Positions 33,802 through 43,956 of a stretch of DNA of 64,000 nt are shown here, piece by piece. How positions within the stretch are numbered: the first letter of the stretch is position 1; each line of letters begins with the position of its first letter. The notes beneath the pieces are model-generated. The model was not told the DNA's origin. It ran no database searches and saw nothing but the letters and a program-made list of their open reading frames with translations. The position numbers and the translations under genes were made by a program. Source of the DNA: Candidatus Obscuribacterales bacterium (GTDB lineage: Bacteria; Cyanobacteriota; Vampirovibrionia; Obscuribacterales; Obscuribacteraceae); the NCBI GenBank assembly GCA_020634035.1, contig JACKCM010000006.1, positions 124,001-188,000 of the forward strand, read 5' to 3'.

Positions 33802-36800
33802 CCTTTTCTGTCTTTATCAGCTTCGCTTTCGTCCTCAAAACATGCGGAAAGGGTGCTCTCAGCGCCTGGATGAACCGGCTCGAGCATTTCGGCCAGGGCG
33901 AGAAAGCCGCTTTTCAGCCTGGGTCTGCGGGCAGGATCCAGCGAATCTATGTTCTTCTCGCTGAAAGAGACGATTTTAGTAGCGAATCTGGCATCTAGCT
34001 CATAGCGCGCCATAAAGTCCTCCAGCTCTTTCAAGAGCTGCTTCATATAACGCGTAGAAGGCACATCGGTGGTCAGAATTCGCGCCAGTTTTTCCATTAT
34101 CAAGTCCTGTTCGACAAGCTGAATCTGTACCGACAGCTCTATGCCGACGGCTTCATAGACTGCTATGACCTCATCGCTATCAGGTCCACGAACATGACGC
34201 CTGGCAAGCTTGCGCAAAAGATGACGACCATCCTCAGAATCAACCCCATAATCTTTCAACTTCCTTGCCGCTTGATCATGCTGGCGAACGGCATCGAGAC
34301 AATCTATGACCGCAAGCATTCGATTGTCATTAGAGGCTCCGAATATGACCAGCGCCGCTTCATAGATAGCCGAAGCATGGGCTCCGTGCTGCAGCGATTC
34401 GTGCTCTTCGGCTTCTATATATAAATGATCGGCTAATCTAAGAGCCAGATCCGATTCCAGCTCGATGGTCTCGTTTATCAGCGCCGCTCCCACCCGGTAG
34501 ATATCCTTTCTCTGGGCAGAAGGGTCTATAAGTGTCCGGATCTTGCCTTTGCTCAGGTCTTTGCCTAAAGCAAACTGAGCCAGACAAACCGAAGCACGAT
34601 AGTAGTTCTCGACTCTGCCTTTGCCCGAGGACAAAAACGATCGAGACTCAGCCACCGCTTTGCTGAAGCAGGATTTTGCCATCCTTGTATTAGAGAGCAG
34701 ATACTGGCAATACCCCAGAGCGATTTCGGCATCCACCAGAAAGCATCGGTCTTTGTCCATGTTCTCGAACTCGGTAAGGGCTTTTACCGCCTCTCCATAA
34801 CGCTCTCTATCCACCAGAAAAAGCGCCCTGTGAAGCGCCTTCCAGAGCTTCTCTTCTGCCGTGGAGCGAAACCGGACATTTAAAACCGCCGGGGCAGGAG
34901 CATTATCGAAGCTTCCGCCAATACCGATGCCGACAAGAACCTCGCCACCACTCTCGGTGCTATCATCGGTTTCTGCCGGCTTTTCTTCTCTGTCTGCCCA
35001 GGGATGTTTTTTGGGTCCGGTCTTTTTCCCTGCCGCCGGCATGTGCTTATTAAGCCTGGCCCTGACAGCTTCGAATTCGTCCGGCATATCTTCGAATATC
35101 TCAGAAAGAATGCTGAGGTGATTATCCATACCCTCGGGGCTGGAGCGCCCGATCAACTCCACCACCCTCATGGCAAAATCTCGACTGAGACCATCACGCT
35201 CTTTCAGAGTAGAGATTATCTCGATGGCGCAGCCGAGAGCATAACCATCCACCAGGGCGAGCCCTGTTCTGTCGCGGTTTTCCAGGGCGATGGTGAAATA
35301 ACGCATGGACCAAAGCTCATAAGCCTGGACCACGTTGACACCGGCTTTGCCTTCATGCTTCTCGAAGATAGTTATAGCTCTTCCGAACTTACCCTGGTCG
35401 ACCAGATTATGCGCCAGGGTTATTTCGCGCCGATTTCTCCAGGTCTCCACTTTTTCTTCCATGAGAGTAAGACGGATATCGTCCTCTTCGGCACACCAGG
35501 ATATAAGAGACAGGGTCAACTTGAGCTCTTCGTCGCTGACATGTTCATAAGACCTCGCCATCTGCAAATCGAGTAGCTTGACGAGAATCTGAAAGATAAG
35601 ATCAAGTTCAAAATGATTGGCACGCATGGTGGCACCGACGATGGCTCTGACAGTGCGTTCTAAATCCGGTGAATCGAGCAATAAACCGGCGGCGGTATCG
35701 AGGTCGTCATTGACGAGCAGACATTCGATCACCCGGTGGGCATCGGCATCCACCAGCCCTGCTCTTTGAAAGATTTTGAAGCTGGTGGCATAAATTTCCT
35801 GGGCGTCACGACTGCGCCCGAGAGAAGAGAGATCTCGGGCACAATCAGCCAGGAGAACCGCCAGATTTTTAGAGCGATTAAGGCGGCACTTATCTATATA
35901 AGCAAGCGACAGAGCAAGGCTCTCACCGGTAGGAGCAATCGCCTTGAGATAATCAAGACAGCGATTGCGTCTTTTATAACCGCCACTATCGGTGATAACC
36001 ACCGAGAAAAAGACGGCGAAATGAAATTCGTAGATAGACTCTAATTTAGTCAGAAGGTCGACAGGAAGAGTCTGTCCTTCTTCAAAAGAATCCATCATAA
36101 TGGCGGCTGCCTCAGGCGTTTTGCCTACGGCAAGCAGACAGTCAGCGATATAAACATTATAATCACCGCCGCCGCCGGGGAGCCTCCGAAACAGTTCCAG
36201 CGCCTTTTGATAGGCGATCTTAGAATATTTATACTGCCGCTCCAGATAATAACGCTCTGCCACTTCTCGCAAAAATATCGCATAGCGACTTGTGGTAAGC
36301 AGCCTCGAATGAGCCCCCTCGGCATCTAACAGCGTGGTCAGGCCAATAGGGCTTCGAATATTATCCCGGAAAAGCTCTATCACTCGCTCATCGTCATTCT
36401 CGAATCGAGCCACGGATATCGCCGTTATCGCCCTCAGCACCAGCAGCTTGACCTCGCCAGAGAAACGTTCATCGCTGCTTTCTATACGCTGGCAAAATTC
36501 TATTAACGCTTCAAAAGAAGAGATTGCACTCTCCAGCTCATCTTTAGACAGATAAAGATGTCCTACATCCAGCAACAAATTGGGAATCGTCAGTTTATTG
36601 CCAAAGGCACCATCTTTCTCTTGCCTTACGACAGAAAGAAAGGCTCTCGATTTCTTCAAAGACTTGATCACCAGGTCATAGGAACGATCCAGCTGATCCG
36701 ATTCATAATAAGTCGCCGCCAGAAGGAGCGTGGCGCGCAAAGAAAGCTGACTGGAGCCGAGCACCGAAGCAAAGCGTTGAGCCTCTCGAAAGTAATGAGA

Positions 36801-38096
36801 GGCGGTGCCTATCTGATTGGTTTTTATATAGCAATAACCCAGTCGCACATTGGCTTCATAAGACCAGTGATAATAATCACTGCGGTCCCCTATCAACTCC
36901 GGCACCGGCTTGAGCTTCTGAATCGCCTCAGAATAATTGCCCTCGTCATAGGCCCGACCGCCTTTTATGATACAGCTCTCGGCCCAGATCTCGGTGGCGA
37001 GCGAAGACGCCACCCTCATATGCATATTCTCTTTGAGCTTAGCTACTCTACCGAGCAAAGAACGCGGTATCTTCAAGCGCGGATGACGCTTTGCCCGCCG
37101 GGGACGTTTTGCCAATTCACCGGCGTCAACAGGCTCTAAGCCAAGATCGGTGATCAAATTTATCTCTGACCTGTCGCAGATCAAATTCTCTTCGTCGGCA
37201 AAAATCTCCTCCAGCTCATCGGCAGTGACCAAAAGCTCTGGTATCGCCTCCGGTTTCACTTTCAACAATCTCGTCAACTGAGCACAATGTCGCCTGACCT
37301 CTTCGCTTTCGTGGCTTGAAAGTTCGGCAAAGAGCGCCGACTTTTCGGGGCTTCTCAAATCGCGATGGCGAAAGAGAAGACAGTCGTCACCACATTCGAA
37401 GCGGCTCCAGAGATCCGGGTCCTCTTTCAAAATAGAAAGAGAGGTGTCGATTAAATGAGCCGAAAAATTATCGAGGTCACCACTGAATAGAGAACTGTTT
37501 CTGCGAGGGTGTTGAAAGTTGCGATGACCGAGTTCGACACTCTCGGAGCCCGACAGGCGGGGGACGTACATGCCGTCATAATCCACCAGGACCATGCGGT
37601 CATCTTCTATCAAAATATTGCCGTGCTGTAGGTCGCCATGGGCGATTCGACGATCATACATACGCTTGATCAAAAGCCGAAACTGACTCTGTAGAGAATC
37701 CAGCTTTGAATAATCGCCTACGACCTTATTCAGATACTGATCGAGAGGGAGCCCTTCACACCAGTCCATCTTAAGAATCGGATACCAGCGCCCCGACACT
37801 TTTATGCCCCTGCTTATAAAACTGAATCTGACAAAATCTTCGAAGTTCACCGCCGAAAGAGACTCTTCGATGATTGAATAACGGGTAAGCAGACCGGCTC
37901 GGTCTTCTAGAAAGCAGCGAACCGCATGGACACCATTGCCGCTGCGCAACTTGTACACACTGGCAAAGGCACCGGTTATGGATCTTGGCAGACCGAGGGG
38001 ATTGAGAGAAACTCTGGCAACCTTGAGTTCGGGATCCTCGAAACAAAGATCCGGTCTTTGAATAGCTTCGTTAAATTCCTGGGGAGTGGGCCACAT
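33798..38096 (-). CDS. Giant YegI-like kinase domain fused to TPR-type repeats
   Basis: 1432 residues. The N-terminal domain resembles YegI-type protein kinases: catalytic AHGDLQHGNILI (residues 152-163) and metal-binding LVDYDGMYVP (170-179). The usual ATP-binding Lys appears as Arg60 (HAVRCF), and there is no clear glycine loop. From about residue 345 a very long array of helical repeats follows (DEGNYSEAIQKLKPVPE, KIAYQKALELFRRLPG, RYGEAVKALTEFENMD), with a proline/acidic linker near residue 1070. It is the last gene of an operon with an ATP-grasp enzyme and a DUF1704 peptidase. Substrates unknown. Confidence 0.8.
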   Translation of the reverse strand: MWPTPQEFNEAIQRPDLCFEDPELKVARVSLNPLGLPRSITGAFASVYKLRSGNGVHAVRCFLEDRAGLLTRYSIIEESLSAVNFEDFVRFSFISRGIKVSGRWYPILKMDWCEGLPLDQYLNKVVGDYSKLDSLQSQFRLLIKRMYDRRIAHGDLQHGNILIEDDRMVLVDYDGMYVPRLSGSESVELGHRNFQHPRRNSSLFSGDLDNFSAHLIDTSLSILKEDPDLWSRFECGDDCLLFRHRDLRSPEKSALFAELSSHESEEVRRHCAQLTRLLKVKPEAIPELLVTADELEEIFADEENLICDRSEINLITDLGLEPVDAGELAKRPRRAKRHPRLKIPRSLLGRVAKLKENMHMRVASSLATEIWAESCIIKGGRAYDEGNYSEAIQKLKPVPELIGDRSDYYHWSYEANVRLGYCYIKTNQIGTASHYFREAQRFASVLGSSQLSLRATLLLAATYYESDQLDRSYDLVIKSLKKSRAFLSVVRQEKDGAFGNKLTIPNLLLDVGHLYLSKDELESAISSFEALIEFCQRIESSDERFSGEVKLLVLRAITAISVARFENDDERVIELFRDNIRSPIGLTTLLDAEGAHSRLLTTSRYAIFLREVAERYYLERQYKYSKIAYQKALELFRRLPGGGGDYNVYIADCLLAVGKTPEAAAIMMDSFEEGQTLPVDLLTKLESIYEFHFAVFFSVVITDSGGYKRRNRCLDYLKAIAPTGESLALSLAYIDKCRLNRSKNLAVLLADCARDLSSLGRSRDAQEIYATSFKIFQRAGLVDADAHRVIECLLVNDDLDTAAGLLLDSPDLERTVRAIVGATMRANHFELDLIFQILVKLLDLQMARSYEHVSDEELKLTLSLISWCAEEDDIRLTLMEEKVETWRNRREITLAHNLVDQGKFGRAITIFEKHEGKAGVNVVQAYELWSMRYFTIALENRDRTGLALVDGYALGCAIEIISTLKERDGLSRDFAMRVVELIGRSSPEGMDNHLSILSEIFEDMPDEFEAVRARLNKHMPAAGKKTGPKKHPWADREEKPAETDDSTESGGEVLVGIGIGGSFDNAPAPAVLNVRFRSTAEEKLWKALHRALFLVDRERYGEAVKALTEFENMDKDRCFLVDAEIALGYCQYLLSNTRMAKSCFSKAVAESRSFLSSGKGRVENYYRASVCLAQFALGKDLSKGKIRTLIDPSAQRKDIYRVGAALINETIELESDLALRLADHLYIEAEEHESLQHGAHASAIYEAALVIFGASNDNRMLAVIDCLDAVRQHDQAARKLKDYGVDSEDGRHLLRKLARRHVRGPDSDEVIAVYEAVGIELSVQIQLVEQDLIMEKLARILTTDVPSTRYMKQLLKELEDFMARYELDARFATKIVSFSEKNIDSLDPARRPRLKSGFLALAEMLEPVHPGAESTLSACFEDESEADKDRKG

Positions 38097-38158
38097 AAAA
38101 CCGAGGTTTCCCCTGAGTAGAAGTTCTAGATACCTATATTAGATTCTACCCGGGAATC

Positions 38159-40117
38159 TCAAGAAAGCTTGAGCGATTTGCTGAATTCGGCAAGGGTCAT
38201 GCCCTGACGTATACGCTCCAGCCTTTCTCCGGCGTCGGATTCTCTGAGGTAACGCGGGACTATAACGGGCTTTTTCAACACCCGTCGCCAGAGCAGCTCT
38301 TTAACAAGCGGCAGCTGAATCTGGGGCATCTTGCCTACAAAGAGAGCATCTAGATCGCCATCATTTTTCAGATATTCGAGCAGCCAGATCAGCCCTCTTA
38401 GATAAACCGCGTCTTTTGTAAAACCGCCCGAGCGAAACACCCGGGTGACAAGATTAAAAGCCAGCTTGTTGCCAAAGCGATAGGTGCCAGTGAGTTCGCG
38501 GAAAACCTGTATATAGTCGGCGCCATTGAGCATCATCCTCACTGCCACCACCCTTGCCGCCAGCATGCGCATACGTCTTCGGGTCAGCCCACCGGAGAGA
38601 TACTCGGCAAGCACCGCCAGCCCTTCTTGCACTTCGTCATAACCCACAAGCCCAGATGCCATCTGCTGAAAAGGCTGCAACCGTCCGTTATAGAAAGTGA
38701 CCACATGGGTGCCTATCTCATGCTGAAGAATGGCGCGCACTCGGGTCTCTGGAATGCGGCTTCTTGGATTGATCAAAAGATTGCCGCTCGAGACCATCAC
38801 CCCCGAAACATCCTCCCTGAGTTCCACATCGAACTCGAAATCAGGATATTTCTGTTGATAAAAGCGAAGCTCTTGCTTTGCCTCCCGGGCAAATTCTTTA
38901 GCCGACAGAGACTCTTTCAGGCTCTCATCCCGAGAGTTCACCGGCACCGTATCGAGCACATGCCGAGCAAGCTCTACGTGGGTATCGTTGGGCACTCCGA
39001 AAAGCTGCATACTGCCATAGAGAAAGTTGGCGGTGCCTCTATCGGAGAGCATCGATATCTGACGATCGATTCCTTTCTGCTGTTCTCTAAATAGCTGCGC
39101 CAGAGCAGGATCTTCGACCCGGTCGATGCGGATTTCATAAAGCCGCCGCTTCAAATCGGCAGGCTCCACCGCCACCGGCCTGTAGGTAAAATGAGGCTCT
39201 TTTTGAAAGCCTTCCTTTTTAAACTCTTCAAAAGCAGAATTATAATTAGTCGGCGTCGCCGCCAGTACCAGGTCGAATTGCCCCGAGATAGTCGCCAGCT
39301 GATGGTCGATATCGAACACAGACTTAACTATACTGCGCGGTCCGAGCTGCTGGAAGTTTCTTGGTCTATAAGTAGTATGCTTCTGGGTAAACTCAAAAAA
39401 GCTGTGCCGCATCGCCCGGGTCAGCTCTCGGTTTATGACTTGCAAAATCAACGGAAAGTCGTTTTTCGTATGCGAATCTCGATAGACATCCAGCACCTCT
39501 ACCCCCAGGGTAAAAGCGTTTAGCTGCCGCGCTTTCTTCATCGAAATCAAAGAGAGCATACCCGGCGGACTGGTGCGACTGCCCGGCACCACATCGACAA
39601 TGGCGGGCTGTTTATGCACCCGAATACGCTTCAGGCTGCGTTCTAATCTGTTGACGGTCTCTCTTGGAATACGCTCCTGGGGCAGATGAATCTTAAAATG
39701 CGGCGGTCGCGCCGGCATATCTTCGGTGGCTTCCACCGCCGAGACCCAGACTTCGAGTATAAGAAAAGCTCCAAATTTTTCGGAGAGTGTCGACACCACT
39801 TCCGATACCAGCTTCGTCAAAGCAGAGTGATGCCGCCGAGCACCAGAGGCAGTGACATAAGAGGCTTCACCCATGACCAGGCGTTCATCGCCAAAGCTGG
39901 TGGTGCCCTCCGGCTTGCGATAGACGGTCAAAAAAGGGAGCTGCCGGTCGATACTGATTTTGCCCCAGGGCGCAAGCTGCCGACGGATGCGTTTGCTCTC
40001 CTCAAGCCGCGTTTTAATATACGGCAGAAGCTCCTTGGCTCTTCCGTCTTTTTTGCCTACGCCTTTACTATTTATAGATGCGCTCTTGTCGCGACCTCGG
40101 TCGCCATTCTCAACCAC
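38159..40117 (-). CDS. DUF1704 (MATCAP-like) metallopeptidase, QEGLA-motif protein
   Basis: 652 residues. The zinc motif HEIGTH (466-471) followed by YDEVQEGLAVLAEYL (QEGLA at 497-501) defines the DUF1704 family, often annotated as flavohaemoglobin expression-modulating QEGLA protein. Animal members (MATCAP) are tyrosine carboxypeptidases that remove the last residue of tubulin. The bacterial function is not known. The N-terminal 400 residues carry no motif I recognise. GTG start at 40117. It lies 33 bp downstream of an ATP-grasp gene; this pairing of a C-terminal peptidase with a peptide-ligase fold is notable. Confidence 0.85.
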   Translation of the reverse strand: MVENGDRGRDKSASINSKGVGKKDGRAKELLPYIKTRLEESKRIRRQLAPWGKISIDRQLPFLTVYRKPEGTTSFGDERLVMGEASYVTASGARRHHSALTKLVSEVVSTLSEKFGAFLILEVWVSAVEATEDMPARPPHFKIHLPQERIPRETVNRLERSLKRIRVHKQPAIVDVVPGSRTSPPGMLSLISMKKARQLNAFTLGVEVLDVYRDSHTKNDFPLILQVINRELTRAMRHSFFEFTQKHTTYRPRNFQQLGPRSIVKSVFDIDHQLATISGQFDLVLAATPTNYNSAFEEFKKEGFQKEPHFTYRPVAVEPADLKRRLYEIRIDRVEDPALAQLFREQQKGIDRQISMLSDRGTANFLYGSMQLFGVPNDTHVELARHVLDTVPVNSRDESLKESLSAKEFAREAKQELRFYQQKYPDFEFDVELREDVSGVMVSSGNLLINPRSRIPETRVRAILQHEIGTHVVTFYNGRLQPFQQMASGLVGYDEVQEGLAVLAEYLSGGLTRRRMRMLAARVVAVRMMLNGADYIQVFRELTGTYRFGNKLAFNLVTRVFRSGGFTKDAVYLRGLIWLLEYLKNDGDLDALFVGKMPQIQLPLVKELLWRRVLKKPVIVPRYLRESDAGERLERIRQGMTLAEFSKSLKLS

Positions 40118-40150
40118 AACTTGATCCCGACTAAGTAATAGAGATTCCGA

Positions 40151-41197
40151 TTACAAAGTGGCAAGCTCTACGTTGTCGAATTTGCGCCGGTAGTACTTCA
40201 TATAATCCACTTTGTTCTCAAGGGACAATATTACCGCATGAGAGAAATTAACGCCTTCGAATTTCTGGGCGGTGATAAGACCCCCCGGAGAGAACACGTT
40301 TATCTCCATGAGCTTGTTGCCGACAATATCGAGACCGACAAGAAACATCCCGTCCTTACACAGCTTGGGACGGACCATTTTGCAGAGCATGAGCGCTTCG
40401 GCGGTAATCTCGGCAGGCTCCACCGAGCCGCCGGCATGGACGTTGTTCCGAATATCTCCTTCCATGCTCACCCGTCTGAACGCTGCATACTTGCCCTTAT
40501 AACGCATCGGTCGGCCGTTCATCATGAACAACCTGACATCCCCCTTGCGCGCTTCGGGCAGATACTCCTGGGCGATGATATAGCCATCCTTAGAAAGGGC
40601 ATCGACAATCTGATTGAGGTTGGTCATATCCTCGGGCTTGACCAGAAAGACCCCCTTGCCGCCGGAGCCCTGCAGGGGCTTCAAGACCACCCAGTTGCCT
40701 TCCTCTTTGGCGAAACGGCGGATCTTCTCGCGACTGCGGGTGATGATCGTCCGCGGTCTGACCTCCTCGGGAAAAGTCTGGAAATACATCTTGTTCATGG
40801 CATCAGCCAGGGCATAGGGGTCGTTTAGAACGATCACACCATGATTGAGGGCGACCCTGCCGAAATCGAGGCCGACACCCTGGGCCCAGTGCCGGGCGCC
40901 GGTGTCTTTTGCCGGGTCGCTGCGTAGAAAAAGCACATCGAGGTCATGCACCGAGATCTCTTCGATTCTCGCTTTGGGCCCCTTGAGATCAGCCAAATAT
41001 GTAGCGCCGCTCTTGTAGCTTGCCCTCGGCGCATGCCTGGCTCTCGCCTTAATAGTATTGTCCTTCTCTAAGATAAAATCGTCGGCGCCAATAACCCAGG
41101 CTTCGTGGCCCCGGGCGATGGCAGCCATGGCCAACTGGTTGGTGGTATACCCCTCCCCTTCGGTCATGACATCATTTACGTAAAAGGCCAGCCTCAT
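40151..41197 (-). CDS. ATP-grasp enzyme related to glutathione synthase
   Basis: 348 residues from ATG 41197, which has GGAG upstream; a GTG at 41218 would add seven residues. N-terminal MRLAFYVNDVMTEGEGYTT resembles GshB-type proteins. The ATP-grasp core has VVLKPLQGSGGKGVFLV, the adenine/hinge EEYLPEARKGD-like stretch (AQEYLPEARKGDVRLFMMN) and the Mg-binding end GLDIVGNKLMEINVFSPGG. Such enzymes join a carboxylate to an amine through an acyl phosphate. True glutathione synthase needs a gamma-glutamylcysteine supply (gshA), which is not in the window. First gene of the operon with DUF1704. Confidence 0.85.
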   Translation of the reverse strand: MRLAFYVNDVMTEGEGYTTNQLAMAAIARGHEAWVIGADDFILEKDNTIKARARHAPRASYKSGATYLADLKGPKARIEEISVHDLDVLFLRSDPAKDTGARHWAQGVGLDFGRVALNHGVIVLNDPYALADAMNKMYFQTFPEEVRPRTIITRSREKIRRFAKEEGNWVVLKPLQGSGGKGVFLVKPEDMTNLNQIVDALSKDGYIIAQEYLPEARKGDVRLFMMNGRPMRYKGKYAAFRRVSMEGDIRNNVHAGGSVEPAEITAEALMLCKMVRPKLCKDGMFLVGLDIVGNKLMEINVFSPGGLITAQKFEGVNFSHAVILSLENKVDYMKYYRRKFDNVELATL

Positions 41198-41491
41198 GCT
41201 TGCTAAACTCCGGAACACCTGGTAACAGGGCTCGATTCTATCTCAGATAAGCCGCCGGATGTAAATGTCATGGCAATGATGTGATCACACTTCTCAAAGA
41301 TCTTGGACCTGACAACTGCACCACAAAATTCTTATTTATCTATCATCATCGCTATCTACCATGACCGCGGAAGATGAGCCTTCTGCAGTCGTCCATGACA
41401 ATGCTCATTCCAGGCTGAAGTAGCCCACCGAAAAGATTCAACTATGTAGAATGGAACCGCGTAAATCTAATCTCCATGCGGTTATTCTCTT

Positions 41492-42250
41492 TTGATCAAA
41501 ATCACCAATCTCTCCAAAAGCTTTGACGGAGGCAAGACTTACTCTGTCAAAGAGCTCGATCTCGAAGTCAAAAAAGGCGAATTGTTAGTGTTGCTGGGCT
41601 CTTCTGGCTGTGGCAAAAGTACCACGATGAAGATGATCAATCGTTTGATCGAGCCTACACAAGGCACCATCGAAATCGACGGCACAATAAATACCGAACT
41701 GGACAAAGTCGAGTTGCGAAGAAACATCGGCTATGTCTTTCAAAAGATAGGTCTATTCCCCCATATGACCATAGAAGAAAACGTCTGCATAGTGCCGAAG
41801 ATGCTGAAATGGTCGAAAGAGAGAATGCAAGAAAGAGCCAGAGAACTGCTCTCTTTAGTGGAGCTTCCGATTGAACAATATGGAAACAGACTGCCTCAAG
41901 AACTCTCCGGAGGGCAGCAACAGCGCGTGGGCGTAGCCAGAGCCCTTGCGGTGGACCCTGATTATCTATTAATGGATGAACCCTTTGGTGCACTAGATGC
42001 GGTGACCAGAGACTCGCTGCAAAAAGAAGTTCTACAATTAAAAGAAGAGCTGGGCAAAACCATTATCTTTGTGACCCACGACCTTTTCGAAGCGCTGCTT
42101 CTAGGCGACAGGATAGCTGTCATGGACGGCGGCATCCTGCAACAATGCGGCGCCCCGGAAGAACTTCTGAACACCCCGAAAACGAATTTCGTCAAAGAGC
42201 TATTCTTGAGACCGGCACGGCAACTGTCTCAATTCAAAGAAGTATTTTAA
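41492..42250 (+). CDS. Quaternary-amine/osmolyte-type ABC transporter ATPase
   Basis: 252 residues. Walker A LLGSSGCGKSTT, Q-loop FQKIGLFPHMT, signature LSGGQQQRVGVARALA, Walker B LLMDEPFGALD, H-loop VTHD. Closest in type to OpuCA/OpuBA/ProV, but without the C-terminal CBS domains that sense ionic strength. TTG start at 41492 with no good ribosome site. It lies 11 bp before a fused permease/binding protein and works with it. Confidence 0.9.
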   Translation: MIKITNLSKSFDGGKTYSVKELDLEVKKGELLVLLGSSGCGKSTTMKMINRLIEPTQGTIEIDGTINTELDKVELRRNIGYVFQKIGLFPHMTIEENVCIVPKMLKWSKERMQERARELLSLVELPIEQYGNRLPQELSGGQQQRVGVARALAVDPDYLLMDEPFGALDAVTRDSLQKEVLQLKEELGKTIIFVTHDLFEALLLGDRIAVMDGGILQQCGAPEELLNTPKTNFVKELFLRPARQLSQFKEVF

Positions 42251-42261
42251 AGAGGTAACTG

Positions 42262-43956
42262 ATGAACGGGCAAAGCTGGCTGCAATTCGTAATCGAAAGA
42301 CAAGATGCACTGTGGTTGAGAACCGGAGAGCATTTGATGCTGGCTGGACTCTCTACCGTCATCGCCACCATCATCGGCATCACCCTTGGAATTATCGGCT
42401 TCAAAGTCCCACGTTTCAAGGGTATTCTGCTTGGTATAGTCGGCATACTGCAAACTGTTCCTTCGCTGGCTCTGCTTGTATTCTTGATGGCGCTCTACCA
42501 TAGAATAGGTGTTCTTCCCGCTCTCACAGCTTTGATACTCTATGCCCTGCTGCCGATAGTGCGCAATACGATAACGGGGCTGGAAGGCGTGGACAGAGCC
42601 ACCATGGAGGCCGCCGAAGGCATAGGCATGACCGCCACCCAGCGCCTGATCATGGTGCGTGTCCCTCTAGCGATTCCAGTAATCATCGCAGGCATTCGTA
42701 CCGCCGCCGTGGTGGGCGTCGGCGTCGCCACCCTGGCAGCCTTCATAGGAGCCGGCGGTCTGGGCGAATTCATCAACAGAGGACTCGCCCTCTCCAACAC
42801 CAGGCTGCTCTTGCTAGGTGCCGTCCCGGCAGCATTGCTTGCCCTGATAGTCGACTTCAGCCTCGCCGGTGTCGAATGGGGCCTCAAACCTATGAGCGCC
42901 AACGAAAAGATAACCAACCGCCCGCTTCTAAAAACCCTGAAGCGTGCCACCATCGCGGTACCATTAGTGGTACTCGGTCTGAGCACCTATATCTATCTAG
43001 AAGGACATCCTCTGGTCTCCTCCCACGGCAAAGTCGCCATCGGCACCAAGCACTTCTCTGAACACATAATTCTTGGAGAGATGATGGCCCAGATAATCGA
43101 GTCTAAGACGGACTTAAAAGTGGTTCGAAGATTCGACTTCCCCGGCACCATGTTCTGCCACAAAGCGATACTCTCTGGTGACATAGACATCTATCCTGAA
43201 TACACCGGCACCGCCTACAGTGCCATCCTGGGCTACGAACCCCATTCGAAACAGAGCCCCGATGAGATCTTCAACAAAGTCCAGGCGGACTATAACAAAC
43301 AGTTCGATTTGAAGTGGCTATCGCCTTTCGGCTTCAATAACACCTATGCCATGGTAGTTCGAAAGAAAGACAAAAAAGAATATGGTTGGGAAAAAATCTC
43401 TGACCTCACCGATGTCGCCCCCAGCCTGGTCTTTGGCGTGGCTTCCGAATTTGCCGAAAGACCGGACGGACTGAAAGGTCTGGAGAACGCCTATGGCTTG
43501 AAATTCGAGAATGTCTCGGACATGGACCTCAATCTGGTCTATAACGCCCTCAAAAGCGGAGAGGTCGATCTGATATCAGCCAACTCGACCGACGGCAGAA
43601 TCCCGGCTTTTGACCTGGCAGCATTAGAAGACGACAAAAGCTTCTTCCCTCCCTACGAAGCCGCCCCGCTTATTCGCGAAGACACCCTGGCAGAACATCC
43701 GGAGCTAAAAGAAGCCCTAGGAGGCCTGGAAGACATTCTGGATGACAACGAGATGCAACGCCTCAACTATGAGGTCGATGGCAAGAAGCGCTCACCAAAA
43801 GCGGTAGCAAGAGAGTTTCTGCAAGAAAAAGGCTTGATTAAGTCGCCAGAGCCGGAGCAGGAGCAAGAACCCGAAGAGACTGTCAGTTATAGTGACAGCT
43901 ATAACTACGGCTATGACCTGGGCAACACAGGCTTGTCTTTGGGCTTGAACATATAA
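42262..43956 (+). CDS. Fused permease and substrate-binding protein of an OpuBC/EgtU-type importer
   Basis: 564 residues. Residues 1-210 are a BPD-type permease with five or six helices and the EAA-like loop (ATMEAAEGIGMTATQRLIMVRVPLA). After a further helix near residue 235 comes an OpuAC-type binding domain (KVAIGTKHFSEHIILGEMMAQ; DIDIYPEYTGTAYSAIL; EVDLISANSTDGRIPAF). Fusions of this kind import choline, betaine or, as EgtUBC, ergothioneine. The ligand is not clear. The last 25 residues are rich in Tyr/Ser/Gly, and their DNA overlaps the convergent desaturase gene by 46 bp. Confidence 0.9.
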   Translation: MNGQSWLQFVIERQDALWLRTGEHLMLAGLSTVIATIIGITLGIIGFKVPRFKGILLGIVGILQTVPSLALLVFLMALYHRIGVLPALTALILYALLPIVRNTITGLEGVDRATMEAAEGIGMTATQRLIMVRVPLAIPVIIAGIRTAAVVGVGVATLAAFIGAGGLGEFINRGLALSNTRLLLLGAVPAALLALIVDFSLAGVEWGLKPMSANEKITNRPLLKTLKRATIAVPLVVLGLSTYIYLEGHPLVSSHGKVAIGTKHFSEHIILGEMMAQIIESKTDLKVVRRFDFPGTMFCHKAILSGDIDIYPEYTGTAYSAILGYEPHSKQSPDEIFNKVQADYNKQFDLKWLSPFGFNNTYAMVVRKKDKKEYGWEKISDLTDVAPSLVFGVASEFAERPDGLKGLENAYGLKFENVSDMDLNLVYNALKSGEVDLISANSTDGRIPAFDLAALEDDKSFFPPYEAAPLIREDTLAEHPELKEALGGLEDILDDNEMQRLNYEVDGKKRSPKAVAREFLQEKGLIKSPEPEQEQEPEETVSYSDSYNYGYDLGNTGLSLGLNI

